Of a DNA stretch of 5,502 nt, positions 1 to 5,317 are shown in pieces; position 1 is the first letter of the stretch; each line of letters begins with the position of its first letter. This DNA is from Shewanella sp. (GTDB taxonomy: Bacteria > Pseudomonadota > Gammaproteobacteria > Enterobacterales > Shewanellaceae), in NCBI GenBank assembly GCA_004195335.1, contig SDWK01000024.1, forward strand, positions 1 through 5,502. Reading direction: 5' to 3'. Both the position numbers and the translations under genes were made by a program. Below the pieces are notes generated by a model, which saw nothing but the letters and a program-made list of their open reading frames with translations, had not been told where the DNA came from and did no database searches.

Positions 1-26
1 GGCTCCTTTTTTATTTTTCATTTTTG
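1..26. other. T-rich edge segment: next gene's RBS or a terminator tail
   Basis: On the minus strand this reads as an A-rich stretch ending in AAGGAG (bases 3-8). That could be the ribosome binding site of a further minus-strand gene starting just outside the window, in which case the heptamer array would lie between two co-transcribed genes. On the plus strand, GGCTCC followed by T runs could instead be the 3' half of a terminator whose first arm is outside the window. The window edge prevents a decision. Confidence 0.25.
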
Positions 27-117
27 CTAGAACCTAGAACCTAGAACCTAGAACCTAGAACCTAGAACCTAGAACCTAGAACCTAGAACCTAGAACCTAG
101 AACCTAGAACCTAGAAC
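27..117. repeat. Tandem heptamer repeat, (CTAGAAC)x13
   Basis: Thirteen exact head-to-tail copies of CTAGAAC (GTTCTAG on the minus strand) occupy 91 bases without a single mismatch. A degenerate remnant (CTTAAC) follows, and then the stop codon of the minus-strand antiporter gene at 124-126. The array is therefore in the 3' untranslated region of that gene. Each unit contains the palindrome CTAG. Seven is not a multiple of three, so the array holds stops in every frame and is not coding. There are no unique spacers, which excludes CRISPR. Perfect identity suggests recent expansion by slipped-strand replication, so copy number probably varies between strains. No function can be read from the sequence. 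Confidence 0.97.
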
Positions 118-123
118 CTTAAC

Positions 124-1443
124 TTAAAGCACCATCGCCGCAATCCAACCAAACACCAACAAAGGTATGTTGTAGTGGATGAATGTTGGGATCACACTGT
201 CTCTGATGTGATCGTGCTGTCCATCGGCATTTAAGCCTGCCGTTGGTCCTAGGGTCGAGTCTGAAGCTGGTGAGCCCGCATCTCCAAGCGCTGCCGCAGT
301 GCCGACTAATGCGATGGTTGCCGTTACCGAGAAACCGAAACTGATGGCTAACGGGACATAGATGGTCGCAATAATTGGAATAGTCGAAAATGATGAACCA
401 ATTCCCATGGTGATAAGCAGACCAACGAGCAGCATGAGGAAAGCGGCGAGCGCCTTATTATCACCAATAATTTCACTTAAAGAGCTGACTAAACTGCTCA
501 CATCGCCGGTCTCTTTTACTACAGCGGCAAAGCCCGCAGCAGAGATCATGATAAAGCCGATATTGGCCATCATTCTCACGCCTTGATTGAAGACATCTTG
601 ATCGGCTACGTGTTTGAGTGCGCCAGAGAAACTAAAGATAATAAAACCAATTAAGGCACCAAAGATCATTGAACCTGTGAGCAGTTGTACTGCGAGTGTC
701 GACACAATCGCTACGGCGGCAATGGCGATGTTGCGGCTATTAACGCCTTCTTCGGGTTCAGCGGCTAAAATCAACTCCTCTTTATATTCTCGTGGCTTAC
801 GGTATGAGATAAATACCGCGATCAAAAGACCGGTGATCATTCCCAGTGCCGGGATCATCATTGCGGTTGGGATTTGTTCTCGCACCGCATGAAGGTTATT
901 ACTGTTGAGGTTAGCCAACAAAATATCATTTAAGAAGATGCCACCAAAACCTATGGGTAGAATCATATAGGTGGTCACCAGACCGAAGGTGAGTACACAA
1001 GCAACCAACCTACGATCAAGTTTCAGTTTCGACATGACATGCAGTAGTGGCGGGATCAAAATCGGAATAAATGCGATATGAATGGGAAGCAGGTTTTGCG
1101 AAGACACGGCCATGGCGAGTATGGAGAGCAATAGTGTCCAACGTACTCGATTCATATTGGTTGAGTTGTGATTTTTCCCAAGTGTCGAAATGACCCTTCT
1201 TGAGATCAGTGTCGTGAGTCCTGAATGAGAGAGTGCAACGGCAAAGGCACCGAGTAAGGCATAGCTTAATGCTATTTGGGCACCGCCTCCTAAGCCTGTG
1301 TTGAATGCATCTACGGTTTGTTGAAGATCCATGCCTCCAACAAGACCTGCAACTAGTGCACTGATGGTGAGTGCGATGACGACATTTACCCTGGCTAAAC
1401 TAAGACCCAGCATTAGGCAAACCGCGATGACAACTGCGTTCAT
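124..1443 (-). CDS. Na+/H+ antiporter family (YuiF-like) permease
   Basis: Integral inner-membrane transporter of 439 residues. The sequence is dominated by hydrophobic segments (about residues 3-35, 55-72, 103-135, 148-172, 193-213, 237-273, 293-310, 331-385 and 425-439), separated by short charged loops such as 214-236. The C-terminal signature at about 388-412 ([17 protein letters not shown], then a NADGQHDH stretch) and the following [11 protein letters not shown] are characteristic of the family related to Bacillus YuiF, annotated as Na+/H+ antiporter family or predicted permease. Substrate cannot be read from sequence: sodium/proton exchange is the family label, and amino-acid (histidine) uptake has been suggested for relatives. 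The ATG at 1443 has only a weak AAAGAA-like ribosome site, but it places the first membrane helix at the N-terminus as expected. The gene is divergent from the peroxiredoxin gene and is followed by the heptamer array. No terminator hairpin is visible downstream in the window. Confidence 0.88.
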   Translation of the reverse strand: MNAVVIAVCLMLGLSLARVNVVIALTISALVAGLVGGMDLQQTVDAFNTGLGGGAQIALSYALLGAFAVALSHSGLTTLISRRVISTLGKNHNSTNMNRVRWTLLLSILAMAVSSQNLLPIHIAFIPILIPPLLHVMSKLKLDRRLVACVLTFGLVTTYMILPIGFGGIFLNDILLANLNSNNLHAVREQIPTAMMIPALGMITGLLIAVFISYRKPREYKEELILAAEPEEGVNSRNIAIAAVAIVSTLAVQLLTGSMIFGALIGFIIFSFSGALKHVADQDVFNQGVRMMANIGFIMISAAGFAAVVKETGDVSSLVSSLSEIIGDNKALAAFLMLLVGLLITMGIGSSFSTIPIIATIYVPLAISFGFSVTATIALVGTAAALGDAGSPASDSTLGPTAGLNADGQHDHIRDSVIPTFIHYNIPLLVFGWIAAMVL

Positions 1444-1617
1444 ATCAATAAATTCTTTATTACCGTTAGATTGAGCGCCATTTTTGCCTGCCAGAGCTGG
1501 CTTGTCCAGTGCAGAGCAGATTTAAATGGCAAAAGATCGGTTATGTTAAACCTGCGTGAGGAAAATAGAAGCTAACTGTAAATAACATCAATATCTGTAA
1601 GGTCATTAAGGGGACTT

Positions 1618-1646
1618 ATTATACGCTAAGATTAATAATTTTTTAA
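1618..1646 (-). promoter_or_regulatory. Putative sigma-70 promoter of the antiporter gene
   Basis: On the minus strand, TTAAAA (1641-1646; 4 of 6 consensus bases) is separated by 17 bases from a perfect TATAAT (1618-1623). Transcription would begin near 1611 and leave a leader of roughly 168 bases before the ATG at 1443. That leader contains the inverted repeat GCCAG-AG-CTGGC at 1490-1501. The leader is long for an ordinary gene, but no known riboswitch is recognisable in it. Confidence 0.4.
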
Positions 1647-1671
1647 AAAAGGTGATATTGCTCCCAAAACG

Positions 1672-1700
1672 CTTGTGCGCATCTAAACACTGCCTATAAT
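1672..1700 (+). promoter_or_regulatory. Putative sigma-70 promoter of the peroxiredoxin gene
   Basis: A perfect -10 hexamer TATAAT lies at 1695-1700. The -35 is poor: CTTGTG at 1672-1677 with a 17-base spacer, or TTGTGC at 1673-1678 with 16. A TG dinucleotide just upstream (TGCC before TATAAT) is one base from the ideal extended -10 position, and an A/T-rich tract at 1639-1650 lies upstream. Transcription would start near 1707, giving a leader of about 46 bases. A perfect -10 with a weak -35 suits a well-expressed or activator-assisted gene, but no activator site was identified. Confidence 0.55.
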
Positions 1701-1752
1701 GCCATAAGATATAAACGGAAAACGTTTTTCAATCCATAGATGGAGATATAAA

Positions 1753-2358
1753 ATGAGCGTATTAGTAGGCCGTCCGGCACCTGATTTCACTGCTGCAGCT
1801 GTACTTGGTAATGGCGAAATCGTAGATAGCTTTAACCTTAGCGAAGCAATTCAAGGCAAGCCAACGGTAGTGTTTTTCTACCCACTTGATTTCACTTTCG
1901 TTTGTCCATCTGAACTGATTGCATTCGATCACCGTATTGAAGAGTTCAAGAAACGTGGTGTAGAAGTGATTGGTGTTTCTATCGATTCTCAGTTCACACA
2001 CAATGCATGGCGTAACACGCCTGTTGCTGAAGGCGGCATTGGTCCTGTTCAGTACACGCTAGTTGCTGATGTTAAGCATGAAATCTGTAAAGCCTATGAT
2101 GTTGAGCATCCTGAAGCGGGTGTTGCTTTCCGTGGCTCGTTCCTTATCGACAAAGAAGGTCAGGTTCGTCATCAGGTCGTTAACGATCTTCCACTAGGCC
2201 GTAACGTTGATGAGATGCTACGTATGATCGATGCACTTCAATTCCATGAAGAGCACGGTGATGTATGCCCAGCGGGTTGGGAGAAGGGCGATAAAGGTAT
2301 GGACGCTAGCCCAGAAGGCGTAGCTTCTTACCTGAGTGACAATGCTGACGCACTATAA
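1753..2358 (+). CDS. Typical 2-Cys peroxiredoxin (AhpC/TSA family, Prx1-like)
   Basis: Cytosolic thiol peroxidase of 201 residues, the usual full length, reducing hydrogen peroxide and organic peroxides. The active-site motif is P44-x3-T48-x2-C51 within FTFVCPSE, where Cys51 is the peroxidatic cysteine. Arg127 in FRGSF is the conserved active-site arginine. Cys172 in the VCPAGW motif is the resolving cysteine, which forms an inter-subunit disulfide in this class. Cys112 is a third, non-conserved-type cysteine. A GGIG motif at 94-97 resembles the GGLG element of over-oxidation-sensitive Prx proteins, but the C-terminal YF is replaced by YL (193-194). The start is supported by GGAG at 1742-1745, seven bases before the ATG. 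The gene is monocistronic, with its own promoter and a strong terminator at 2422-2453. No AhpF-like reductase lies next to it, so the electron donor (thioredoxin or another) is not shown by context. Confidence 0.96.
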   Translation: MSVLVGRPAPDFTAAAVLGNGEIVDSFNLSEAIQGKPTVVFFYPLDFTFVCPSELIAFDHRIEEFKKRGVEVIGVSIDSQFTHNAWRNTPVAEGGIGPVQYTLVADVKHEICKAYDVEHPEAGVAFRGSFLIDKEGQVRHQVVNDLPLGRNVDEMLRMIDALQFHEEHGDVCPAGWEKGDKGMDASPEGVASYLSDNADAL

Positions 2359-2421
2359 TTTCTTGATATTTATCGAGTAATAATTATAGGATTGTCTTAG
2401 CAAGATCAGACAGTTTTTATT

Positions 2422-2453
2422 AAGCCAGTTGCATTTAGCAACTGGCTTTTTTT
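2422..2453 (+). terminator. Intrinsic terminator of the peroxiredoxin gene
   Basis: A perfect 11-base stem pairs AAGCCAGTTGC (2422-2432) with GCAACTGGCTT (2438-2448) around the loop ATTTA. Seven T residues follow or overlap the stem end (2447-2453). It lies 63 bases after the stop codon. The stem shares its AAGCCAGT/ACTGGCTT core with the terminator at 3122-3150. Confidence 0.95.
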
Positions 2454-2485
2454 ATCTCCTTTTTTTATTCAATCCCAACTCTTTT

Positions 2486-2513
2486 TTGACTGGCGAAATC
2501 TGGTGAATATTAG
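2486..2513 (+). promoter_or_regulatory. Weak putative promoter upstream of the ybaK-like gene
   Basis: TTGACT (2486-2491; 5 of 6) with a 16-base spacer to TATTAG (2508-2513; 4 of 6) is one reading. An equally plausible alternative is TTGATC (2524-2529) with a 17-base spacer to TATTCT (2547-2552). Some promoter is expected because the terminator at 2422-2453 closes the preceding gene, but sequence alone does not separate the two. Confidence 0.3.
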
Positions 2514-2562
2514 GGGGGTAAGCTTGATCAAATCCACGGTGGCGCTTATTCTTTCTATAGTG

Positions 2563-2569
2563 AAGGAGG
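2563..2569 (+). promoter_or_regulatory. Strong ribosome binding site deciding the 2575 start
   Basis: AAGGAGG at 2563-2569, five bases before the ATG at 2575, is a near-ideal Shine-Dalgarno sequence. The reading frame is open back to a GTG at 2503, but that codon has no ribosome site and would add 24 residues not seen in YbaK-type proteins, so translation is assigned to 2575. Confidence 0.9.
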
Positions 2570-2574
2570 TTTTT

Positions 2575-3096
2575 ATGGCCATTGCAATCACACTTAATGA
2601 GTACCTAGATAAAGAACATGTGCATTTTGAACATGTAGAACATCGTCGTACCCAAACATCATTCGATTCGTCTCGTTCTGCCCATCTACCCGCAGCTAGG
2701 GTGAGTAAAGCTGTGGTGTTGCAAAATGATGATGGAGAGTACTTGATGGCTTCATTGCCTGCTAATAAGCGGGTGTCATTACCTGAGGTTGACAACCTTA
2801 TGGGTAAAAATTATCACTTAGTCAGTGAGCGAAAGCTGAAGGATCTGTTTCCTGATTGTGTAAAAGGGGCGATACCGGCGATTGGGCGTGCTTATCAAAT
2901 GCCAATGCTGGTTGATGACAGCTTGTTAACCGCTGAACCTGTCTATATTGAGTCTGGCGATCATGAGAATTTGTTGAAACTAGACGCCGATGAATACGCA
3001 AGACTTGTCAAAAAAGCGCCTCATGGCAATATTCAGGGTTCGAATATGGGGGCTCCACGCTTGTGGGAAAGATCGAGTCGAGATAGGTGGATATGA
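2575..3096 (+). CDS. YbaK/EbsC-family aminoacyl-tRNA deacylase-like protein
   Basis: Predicted cytosolic protein of 173 residues built around one YbaK/aminoacyl-tRNA-editing domain (about residues 5-145). Family members hydrolyse mischarged aminoacyl-tRNAs in trans, for example Cys-tRNA(Pro) or Ala-tRNA(Pro). Visible landmarks are Lys45 in SKAVVL, at the position of the conserved YbaK-type lysine; the S68-L-P segment; GAIPAIG at 98-104, corresponding to the GxxPxxG substrate-binding loop; and SGDHENLLKL at 127-136, matching the family's G-x-H motif. Residues after about 147 form a polar tail rich in Arg, Gly and Ser with two Trp, which extends beyond the minimal domain. Similar domains occur fused to HDOD proteins, but this copy stands alone. 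The tRNA specificity cannot be deduced. The gene is a single unit, convergent with rnt. Confidence 0.85.
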   Translation: MAIAITLNEYLDKEHVHFEHVEHRRTQTSFDSSRSAHLPAARVSKAVVLQNDDGEYLMASLPANKRVSLPEVDNLMGKNYHLVSERKLKDLFPDCVKGAIPAIGRAYQMPMLVDDSLLTAEPVYIESGDHENLLKLDADEYARLVKKAPHGNIQGSNMGAPRLWERSSRDRWI

Positions 3097-3121
3097 GTTG
3101 GTTAGTAATAAGTAGAATAAT

Positions 3122-3150
3122 AAAAAGCCAGTGTGTTCACTGGCTTTTTT
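3122..3150. terminator. Bidirectional terminator between the ybaK-like gene and rnt
   Basis: A perfect 12-base stem pairs AAAAAGCCAGTG (3122-3133) with CACTGGCTTTTT (3138-3149) around the tetraloop TGTT. On the plus strand it ends in six T (3145-3150); on the minus strand the five A of the left arm give a U run. It lies 25 bases after the ybaK-like stop and 49 bases beyond the rnt stop, so it can terminate both convergent genes. Confidence 0.93.
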
Positions 3151-3198
3151 ATGTGCATCATCAGATCCGGCACTAATGTGCCGCTGTCGTTAACTCAG

Positions 3199-3870
3199 TT
3201 ATGCTTCATTGTCCGCTTCGAGCGTCGACTCATCGGGCGTGGCTAATGGCCAACCGCCTAATGCCTTCCAACGGTTGACGATTAAGCAAAATAGTTCTGC
3301 GGTGCGTTCGGTATCATACAAGGCCGAGTGGGCTTCATTATTATCAAAAGGGATCCCGGCAATAGAGCAGGCCTTAGCTAATACGGTATGACCTAAAGCA
3401 AGACCTGAAAGTGCTGCGGTGTCGAAGGTGGCAAAAGGATGGAAAGGGGTTCTTTTTAGCCCGTTACGTTCGATAGCCTTTGAAACAAAACCATGATCGA
3501 ACGCCGCATTATGCGCTACGATTATACTGCGGTGACAGCCTACGGCTTTTTGTGCTTTCTTAACTTCTTTGAAAATCTCTAAGAATGCTTCTTTTTCGCT
3601 GACAGCACCACGAAGCGGGTTGCTTGGATCGATGCCATTGAATGCGAGCGATTCGGGCTCAAGGTTTGCCCCTTCAAAAGGTTCGATATGATAATGCAGA
3701 GTCTTATCTAGCCCCAGTACACCTTCGTCATTCATTTTCAGCATGGTGACGGCAATTTCAAGCAACGCATCTGTTTGGGCATTGAATCCGGCTGTCTCTA
3801 CATCGATAACAACCGGGAAATAGCCTCGAAAGCGGTGATTTAATTTATTGGCGTCGCAAATTTCGCTCAT
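3199..3870 (-). CDS. rnt: Ribonuclease T (DEDDh 3'-5' exoribonuclease)
   Basis: Cytosolic homodimeric exonuclease of 223 residues that trims 3' ends of tRNA (CCA-end turnover), 5S and 23S rRNA and other stable RNAs. Numbered from the ATG at 3870, the DEDDh residues are Asp23 and Glu25 in VIDVET, Asp125 in AHNAAFDH, and His181 and Asp186 in AHSALYD. This is the E. coli RNase T numbering as I recall it. Long stretches such as the AFNGID, RGAVSE and [12 protein letters not shown] segments are highly conserved in the family. The frame could begin four codons earlier at a TTG (3882), but the ATG at 3870 gives the same distance to the RFRG motif as E. coli and has a TTGGAC-like ribosome site overlapping the TTG. 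The gene is divergent from motY, as I recall for Vibrio. Confidence 0.97.
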   Translation of the reverse strand: MSEICDANKLNHRFRGYFPVVIDVETAGFNAQTDALLEIAVTMLKMNDEGVLGLDKTLHYHIEPFEGANLEPESLAFNGIDPSNPLRGAVSEKEAFLEIFKEVKKAQKAVGCHRSIIVAHNAAFDHGFVSKAIERNGLKRTPFHPFATFDTAALSGLALGHTVLAKACSIAGIPFDNNEAHSALYDTERTAELFCLIVNRWKALGGWPLATPDESTLEADNEA

Positions 3871-3899
3871 TAAAATGTCCAAATAGTTAGCAGGGCGCT

Positions 3900-3928
3900 A
3901 TTATGCTGCAACTGGGTATTGCTGTCAT
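3900..3928 (-). promoter_or_regulatory. Putative sigma-70 promoter of rnt
   Basis: On the minus strand, ATGACA (3923-3928; 5 of 6) is separated by 17 bases from CATAAT (3900-3905; 5 of 6). A start near 3893 gives a leader of about 23 bases to the ATG at 3870. The alternative TTG at 3882 would leave only about 11 bases, which favours the ATG. The site does not overlap the sigma-28 promoter of motY. Confidence 0.6.
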
Positions 3929-3951
3929 GTTCGAATGTTCATATTATGAGC

Positions 3952-3978
3952 TAAAGGTATAGAAATATGTGCCGATAG
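3952..3978 (+). promoter_or_regulatory. Sigma-28 (FliA) promoter of motY
   Basis: TAAA at 3952-3955, exactly 15 bases, then GCCGATAG at 3971-3978. This matches the flagellar sigma-28 consensus TAAA-N15-GCCGATAA in all four -35 bases and seven of eight -10 bases. Transcription should start near 3985. It places motY in the late flagellar regulon with other motor and chemotaxis genes. Confidence 0.92.
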
Positions 3979-3998
3979 CTTTAAGTAATGGAATTTAT

Positions 3999-4003
3999 AA
4001 GAG
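3999..4003 (+). promoter_or_regulatory. Ribosome binding site favouring the motY start at 4012
   Basis: AAGAG lies eight bases before the ATG at 4012. The upstream in-frame ATG at 3988 would be only about 3 bases from the predicted sigma-28 transcription start, leaving no room for a ribosome site on the mRNA. The 4012 start gives a leader of about 27 bases. Confidence 0.65.
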
Positions 4004-4011
4004 TGCAGTGT

Positions 4012-4881
4012 ATGTGGCTTAGAGTATTGTTGGCGTTAACCCTGTGTATGCCTTTTTTTGCTAATGCAGAGTTGCGTCATTATGTTGCCTCTCTCGACCA
4101 ATCCCAGTGGAAGCTCAGTGACAGTACCCCCATTATTTGTCGCTTAGAGCATGATATCCCCTCCTATGGCAAAGCTGTATTTACCAGTACCGCAGGTAAA
4201 AATCATAATCTGAGTTTCAGTCTAGATATGTGGGTTAAACCGGATCAAGTGACACAGGCTAAGTTAATGAGTCTGGCTCCTGCATGGCGTCCGGGAATTC
4301 TATCTAAAGAGATCACCGAGCTTAGTTACCAGAAGTATTTTAGTGGTGAAGTGCCAAGAAATGCGGCCTGGTCGATGTTAGCCGAGTTGGAAAGAGGCAT
4401 GCAGCCCACCTTCTATTATGCTGACTGGTATAACCGTTCTAACAAAATAGCCGTCGGTCTGTCGGCGGTTAACTTCAACCGCAAATATAGTGAGTTTAAA
4501 TCTTGTTTAGCTGGCTTGTTGCCATACAGTTTTGATGATATTGCGTTTACTGTTTTGACCTATGAATTTGGTGGCGCTGAGTTGACGCGCTACGCCAAGG
4601 CGCAAATTACTAAGATTCAAGAGTACCTCGCCTACGATCCTGAAGTTGAATTGATATTGATCGATGCTTACACCGATAGTTTCGGTGGTCGTTCAATTAA
4701 CCAGAAAGTATCCGAAGAAAGAGCCGATTCTGTAAAGAATCTCTTCCTGTCTGCGGGGATCACACAAGAGAGAATTCATACCGTTGGTCATGGTGAACGC
4801 CACCATGTGGCATCAAATGCTACCATCGATGAGCGTTCTCGAAACAGGCGAGTCGTTATTAGGATTAGTAAACCTATGTAG
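4012..4881 (+). CDS. motY: Flagellar motor T-ring protein MotY
   Basis: Periplasmic stator-associated protein of 289 residues. In Vibrio, MotY with MotX forms the T ring that holds the sodium-driven PomA/PomB stator at the basal body. Residues 1-19 are a Sec signal peptide (Arg4, hydrophobic core, ANA before the predicted cut) and mature protein begins at Glu20. The N-terminal domain (about 20-172) resembles Vibrio MotY (HYVASLDQSQWKL near its start, PAWRPG, and LPYSFDDIAFTVL at its end). Cys43 and Cys165 are 122 residues apart, the same spacing as the Vibrio MotY disulfide pair. The C-terminal OmpA-like peptidoglycan-binding domain (about 178-289) has TDSFGG with Asp222, Asn230, Arg237 in SEERADSV, and NRRVVI near the end. 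An in-frame ATG at 3988 would add eight residues; the promoter position argues against it. The partner motor genes are not in the window. Confidence 0.93.
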   Translation: MWLRVLLALTLCMPFFANAELRHYVASLDQSQWKLSDSTPIICRLEHDIPSYGKAVFTSTAGKNHNLSFSLDMWVKPDQVTQAKLMSLAPAWRPGILSKEITELSYQKYFSGEVPRNAAWSMLAELERGMQPTFYYADWYNRSNKIAVGLSAVNFNRKYSEFKSCLAGLLPYSFDDIAFTVLTYEFGGAELTRYAKAQITKIQEYLAYDPEVELILIDAYTDSFGGRSINQKVSEERADSVKNLFLSAGITQERIHTVGHGERHHVASNATIDERSRNRRVVIRISKPM

Positions 4882-4894
4882 ATAGGTTTACTAA
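4865..4894. repeat. Perfect 12-base inverted repeat across the motY stop codon
   Basis: TTAGTAAACCTA (4865-4876) is exactly complementary to TAGGTTTACTAA (4883-4894), with the motY stop codon TAG (4879-4881) in the six-base loop. No T run follows, so it is not a standard intrinsic terminator. It may protect the mRNA 3' end or act with the downstream hairpins. Confidence 0.85.
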
Positions 4895-4901
4895 GAGCAC
4901 C

Positions 4902-4919
4902 TTAGATAGTTCTATCTAA
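4902..4919. repeat. Second inverted repeat downstream of motY
   Basis: TTAGATAG (4902-4909) and CTATCTAA (4912-4919) are perfect inverted arms two bases apart. In RNA this gives a seven-base stem with a GTTC loop. Its right arm can also pair with TAGATAG at 4879-4885 in the loop of the preceding hairpin. CTAAG (4891-4895) with CTTAG (4901-4905) forms a third alternative. Confidence 0.75.
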
Positions 4920-4939
4920 CGGCTGCTATAACTGACCAT

Positions 4940-4965
4940 GCCCAGCCTGAGTGTTGGGCTTTTTT
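4940..4965 (+). terminator. Intrinsic terminator of motY
   Basis: GCCCAGC (4940-4946) pairs with GTTGGGC (4953-4959), seven base pairs including one G-U, around a six-base loop. Six T residues follow (4960-4965). It is 58 bases after the motY stop codon and closes the transcription unit. Confidence 0.88.
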
Positions 4966-4996
4966 ATACCTGAGTGGTTCGGTTCAAGAGTGGGTA

Positions 4997-5262
4997 ATAC
5001 CAATTGCATTAAGTACCTGACCATTCAGCGAGAATTCAAAACTCTGTAGGCAAGTAGGATGATTTAAGTTAATAGTTATTCTATATCGAAAGCATCCTGT
5101 GCAGCATAAAGAGCTTTGAAACTCGCACTACGTGAGCCCCTCAGGCTTCCCACTTCTGCTTTGCATTGACTTAAAAGGGAATAACCATTTCCTCATCAAT
5201 GCGCCTTGAATTGAAAATCATGAGGGGCTCTGAATTGGTTAATTATTTAATGCAATTGGTAT
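4997..5262. mobile_element. MITE-like non-coding element with 16-base terminal inverted repeats
   Basis: ATACCAATTGCATTAA at 4997-5012 is repeated exactly, inverted, at 5247-5262. Similarity continues inward (ACC-ATTCAG-type sequence next to both ends). The 266-base block has no gene. It carries further nested inverted repeats: AATTCAA/TTGAATT (5033-5039, 5206-5212), GAGCCCCTCA/TGAGGGGCTC (5134-5143, 5221-5230), GCATTGA/TCAATGC (5163-5169, 5196-5202) and AGGATG/CATCCT (5056-5061, 5093-5098). Both ends have TA just outside CCAATTG, compatible with a TA target duplication as in IS630/Tc1-type transposition, although short A/T matches can be chance. Size, lack of coding capacity and terminal repeats suit a MITE or a structured dispersed repeat. 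Mobility is inferred, not shown. Confidence 0.7.
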
Positions 5263-5285
5263 AAAACAAGGTAAGAAATTTGGAT

Positions 5286-5317
5286 AAAAAAAAGCCCACT
5301 TAATAAATTAAATGGGC
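5286..5317 (-). terminator. Minus-strand intrinsic terminator of the candidate sRNA
   Basis: On the plus strand, eight A (5286-5293) precede GCCCACTTAA (5294-5303), which pairs with TTAAATGGGC (5308-5317) apart from one C-A mismatch, around a four-base loop. Read on the minus strand this is a ten-position stem followed by eight U, a strong terminator for transcription coming from the right. Confidence 0.88.

Larger units (their letters stand above)
1444..1752. other. Divergent intergenic region, antiporter/peroxiredoxin
   Basis: This 309-base stretch has no gene. It holds promoter-like sequences for both flanking genes, a 12-base A/T palindrome TTTTTTAAAAAA at 1639-1650, the inverted repeat at 1490-1501 in the antiporter leader, and the palindrome AAAACGTTTT at 1719-1728 in the peroxiredoxin leader. 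The two promoters point away from each other. No OxyR, Fur or CRP site could be matched with confidence by eye. Confidence 0.7.

Noticed and set aside
27..117. CRISPR array or telomere-like end
   Set aside because: There are no spacers, and a seven-base unit inside an otherwise ordinary chromosomal context gives no support for a replicon end.
362..892. Two plus-strand open frames of 74 and 92 codons (362-586 and 614-892)
   Set aside because: They lie antisense within the well-supported antiporter gene and show no recognisable domain; they are frame shadows.
1762..2001. Minus-strand open frame of 79 codons inside the peroxiredoxin gene
   Set aside because: Fully antisense to a conserved enzyme, with no domain seen; a shadow frame.
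2503..2574. Upstream GTG start extending the YbaK-like protein by 24 residues
   Set aside because: No ribosome site precedes it, while AAGGAGG lies five bases before the ATG at 2575.
2469..2795. Minus-strand open frame of 108 codons overlapping the start of the ybaK-like gene
   Set aside because: The plus-strand gene has an ideal ribosome site and family motifs; the Ser/Thr/Arg-rich antisense product resembles nothing known.
3209..3391. Plus-strand open frame of 60 codons within rnt
   Set aside because: Antisense shadow of a conserved gene.
3871..3882. TTG start adding four residues to RNase T
   Set aside because: The ATG at 3870 matches the E. coli length to the catalytic motifs, and the TTG overlaps its ribosome site.
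4012..4068. MotY as a lipoprotein because of a cysteine in the signal peptide (LTLC)
   Set aside because: The residue before the Cys is Leu, not Gly/Ala/Ser, and a good signal peptidase I site (ANA) follows.
4865..4894. The motY stop-codon hairpin as an intrinsic terminator
   Set aside because: No T run follows on either strand; the usable terminator is at 4940-4965.
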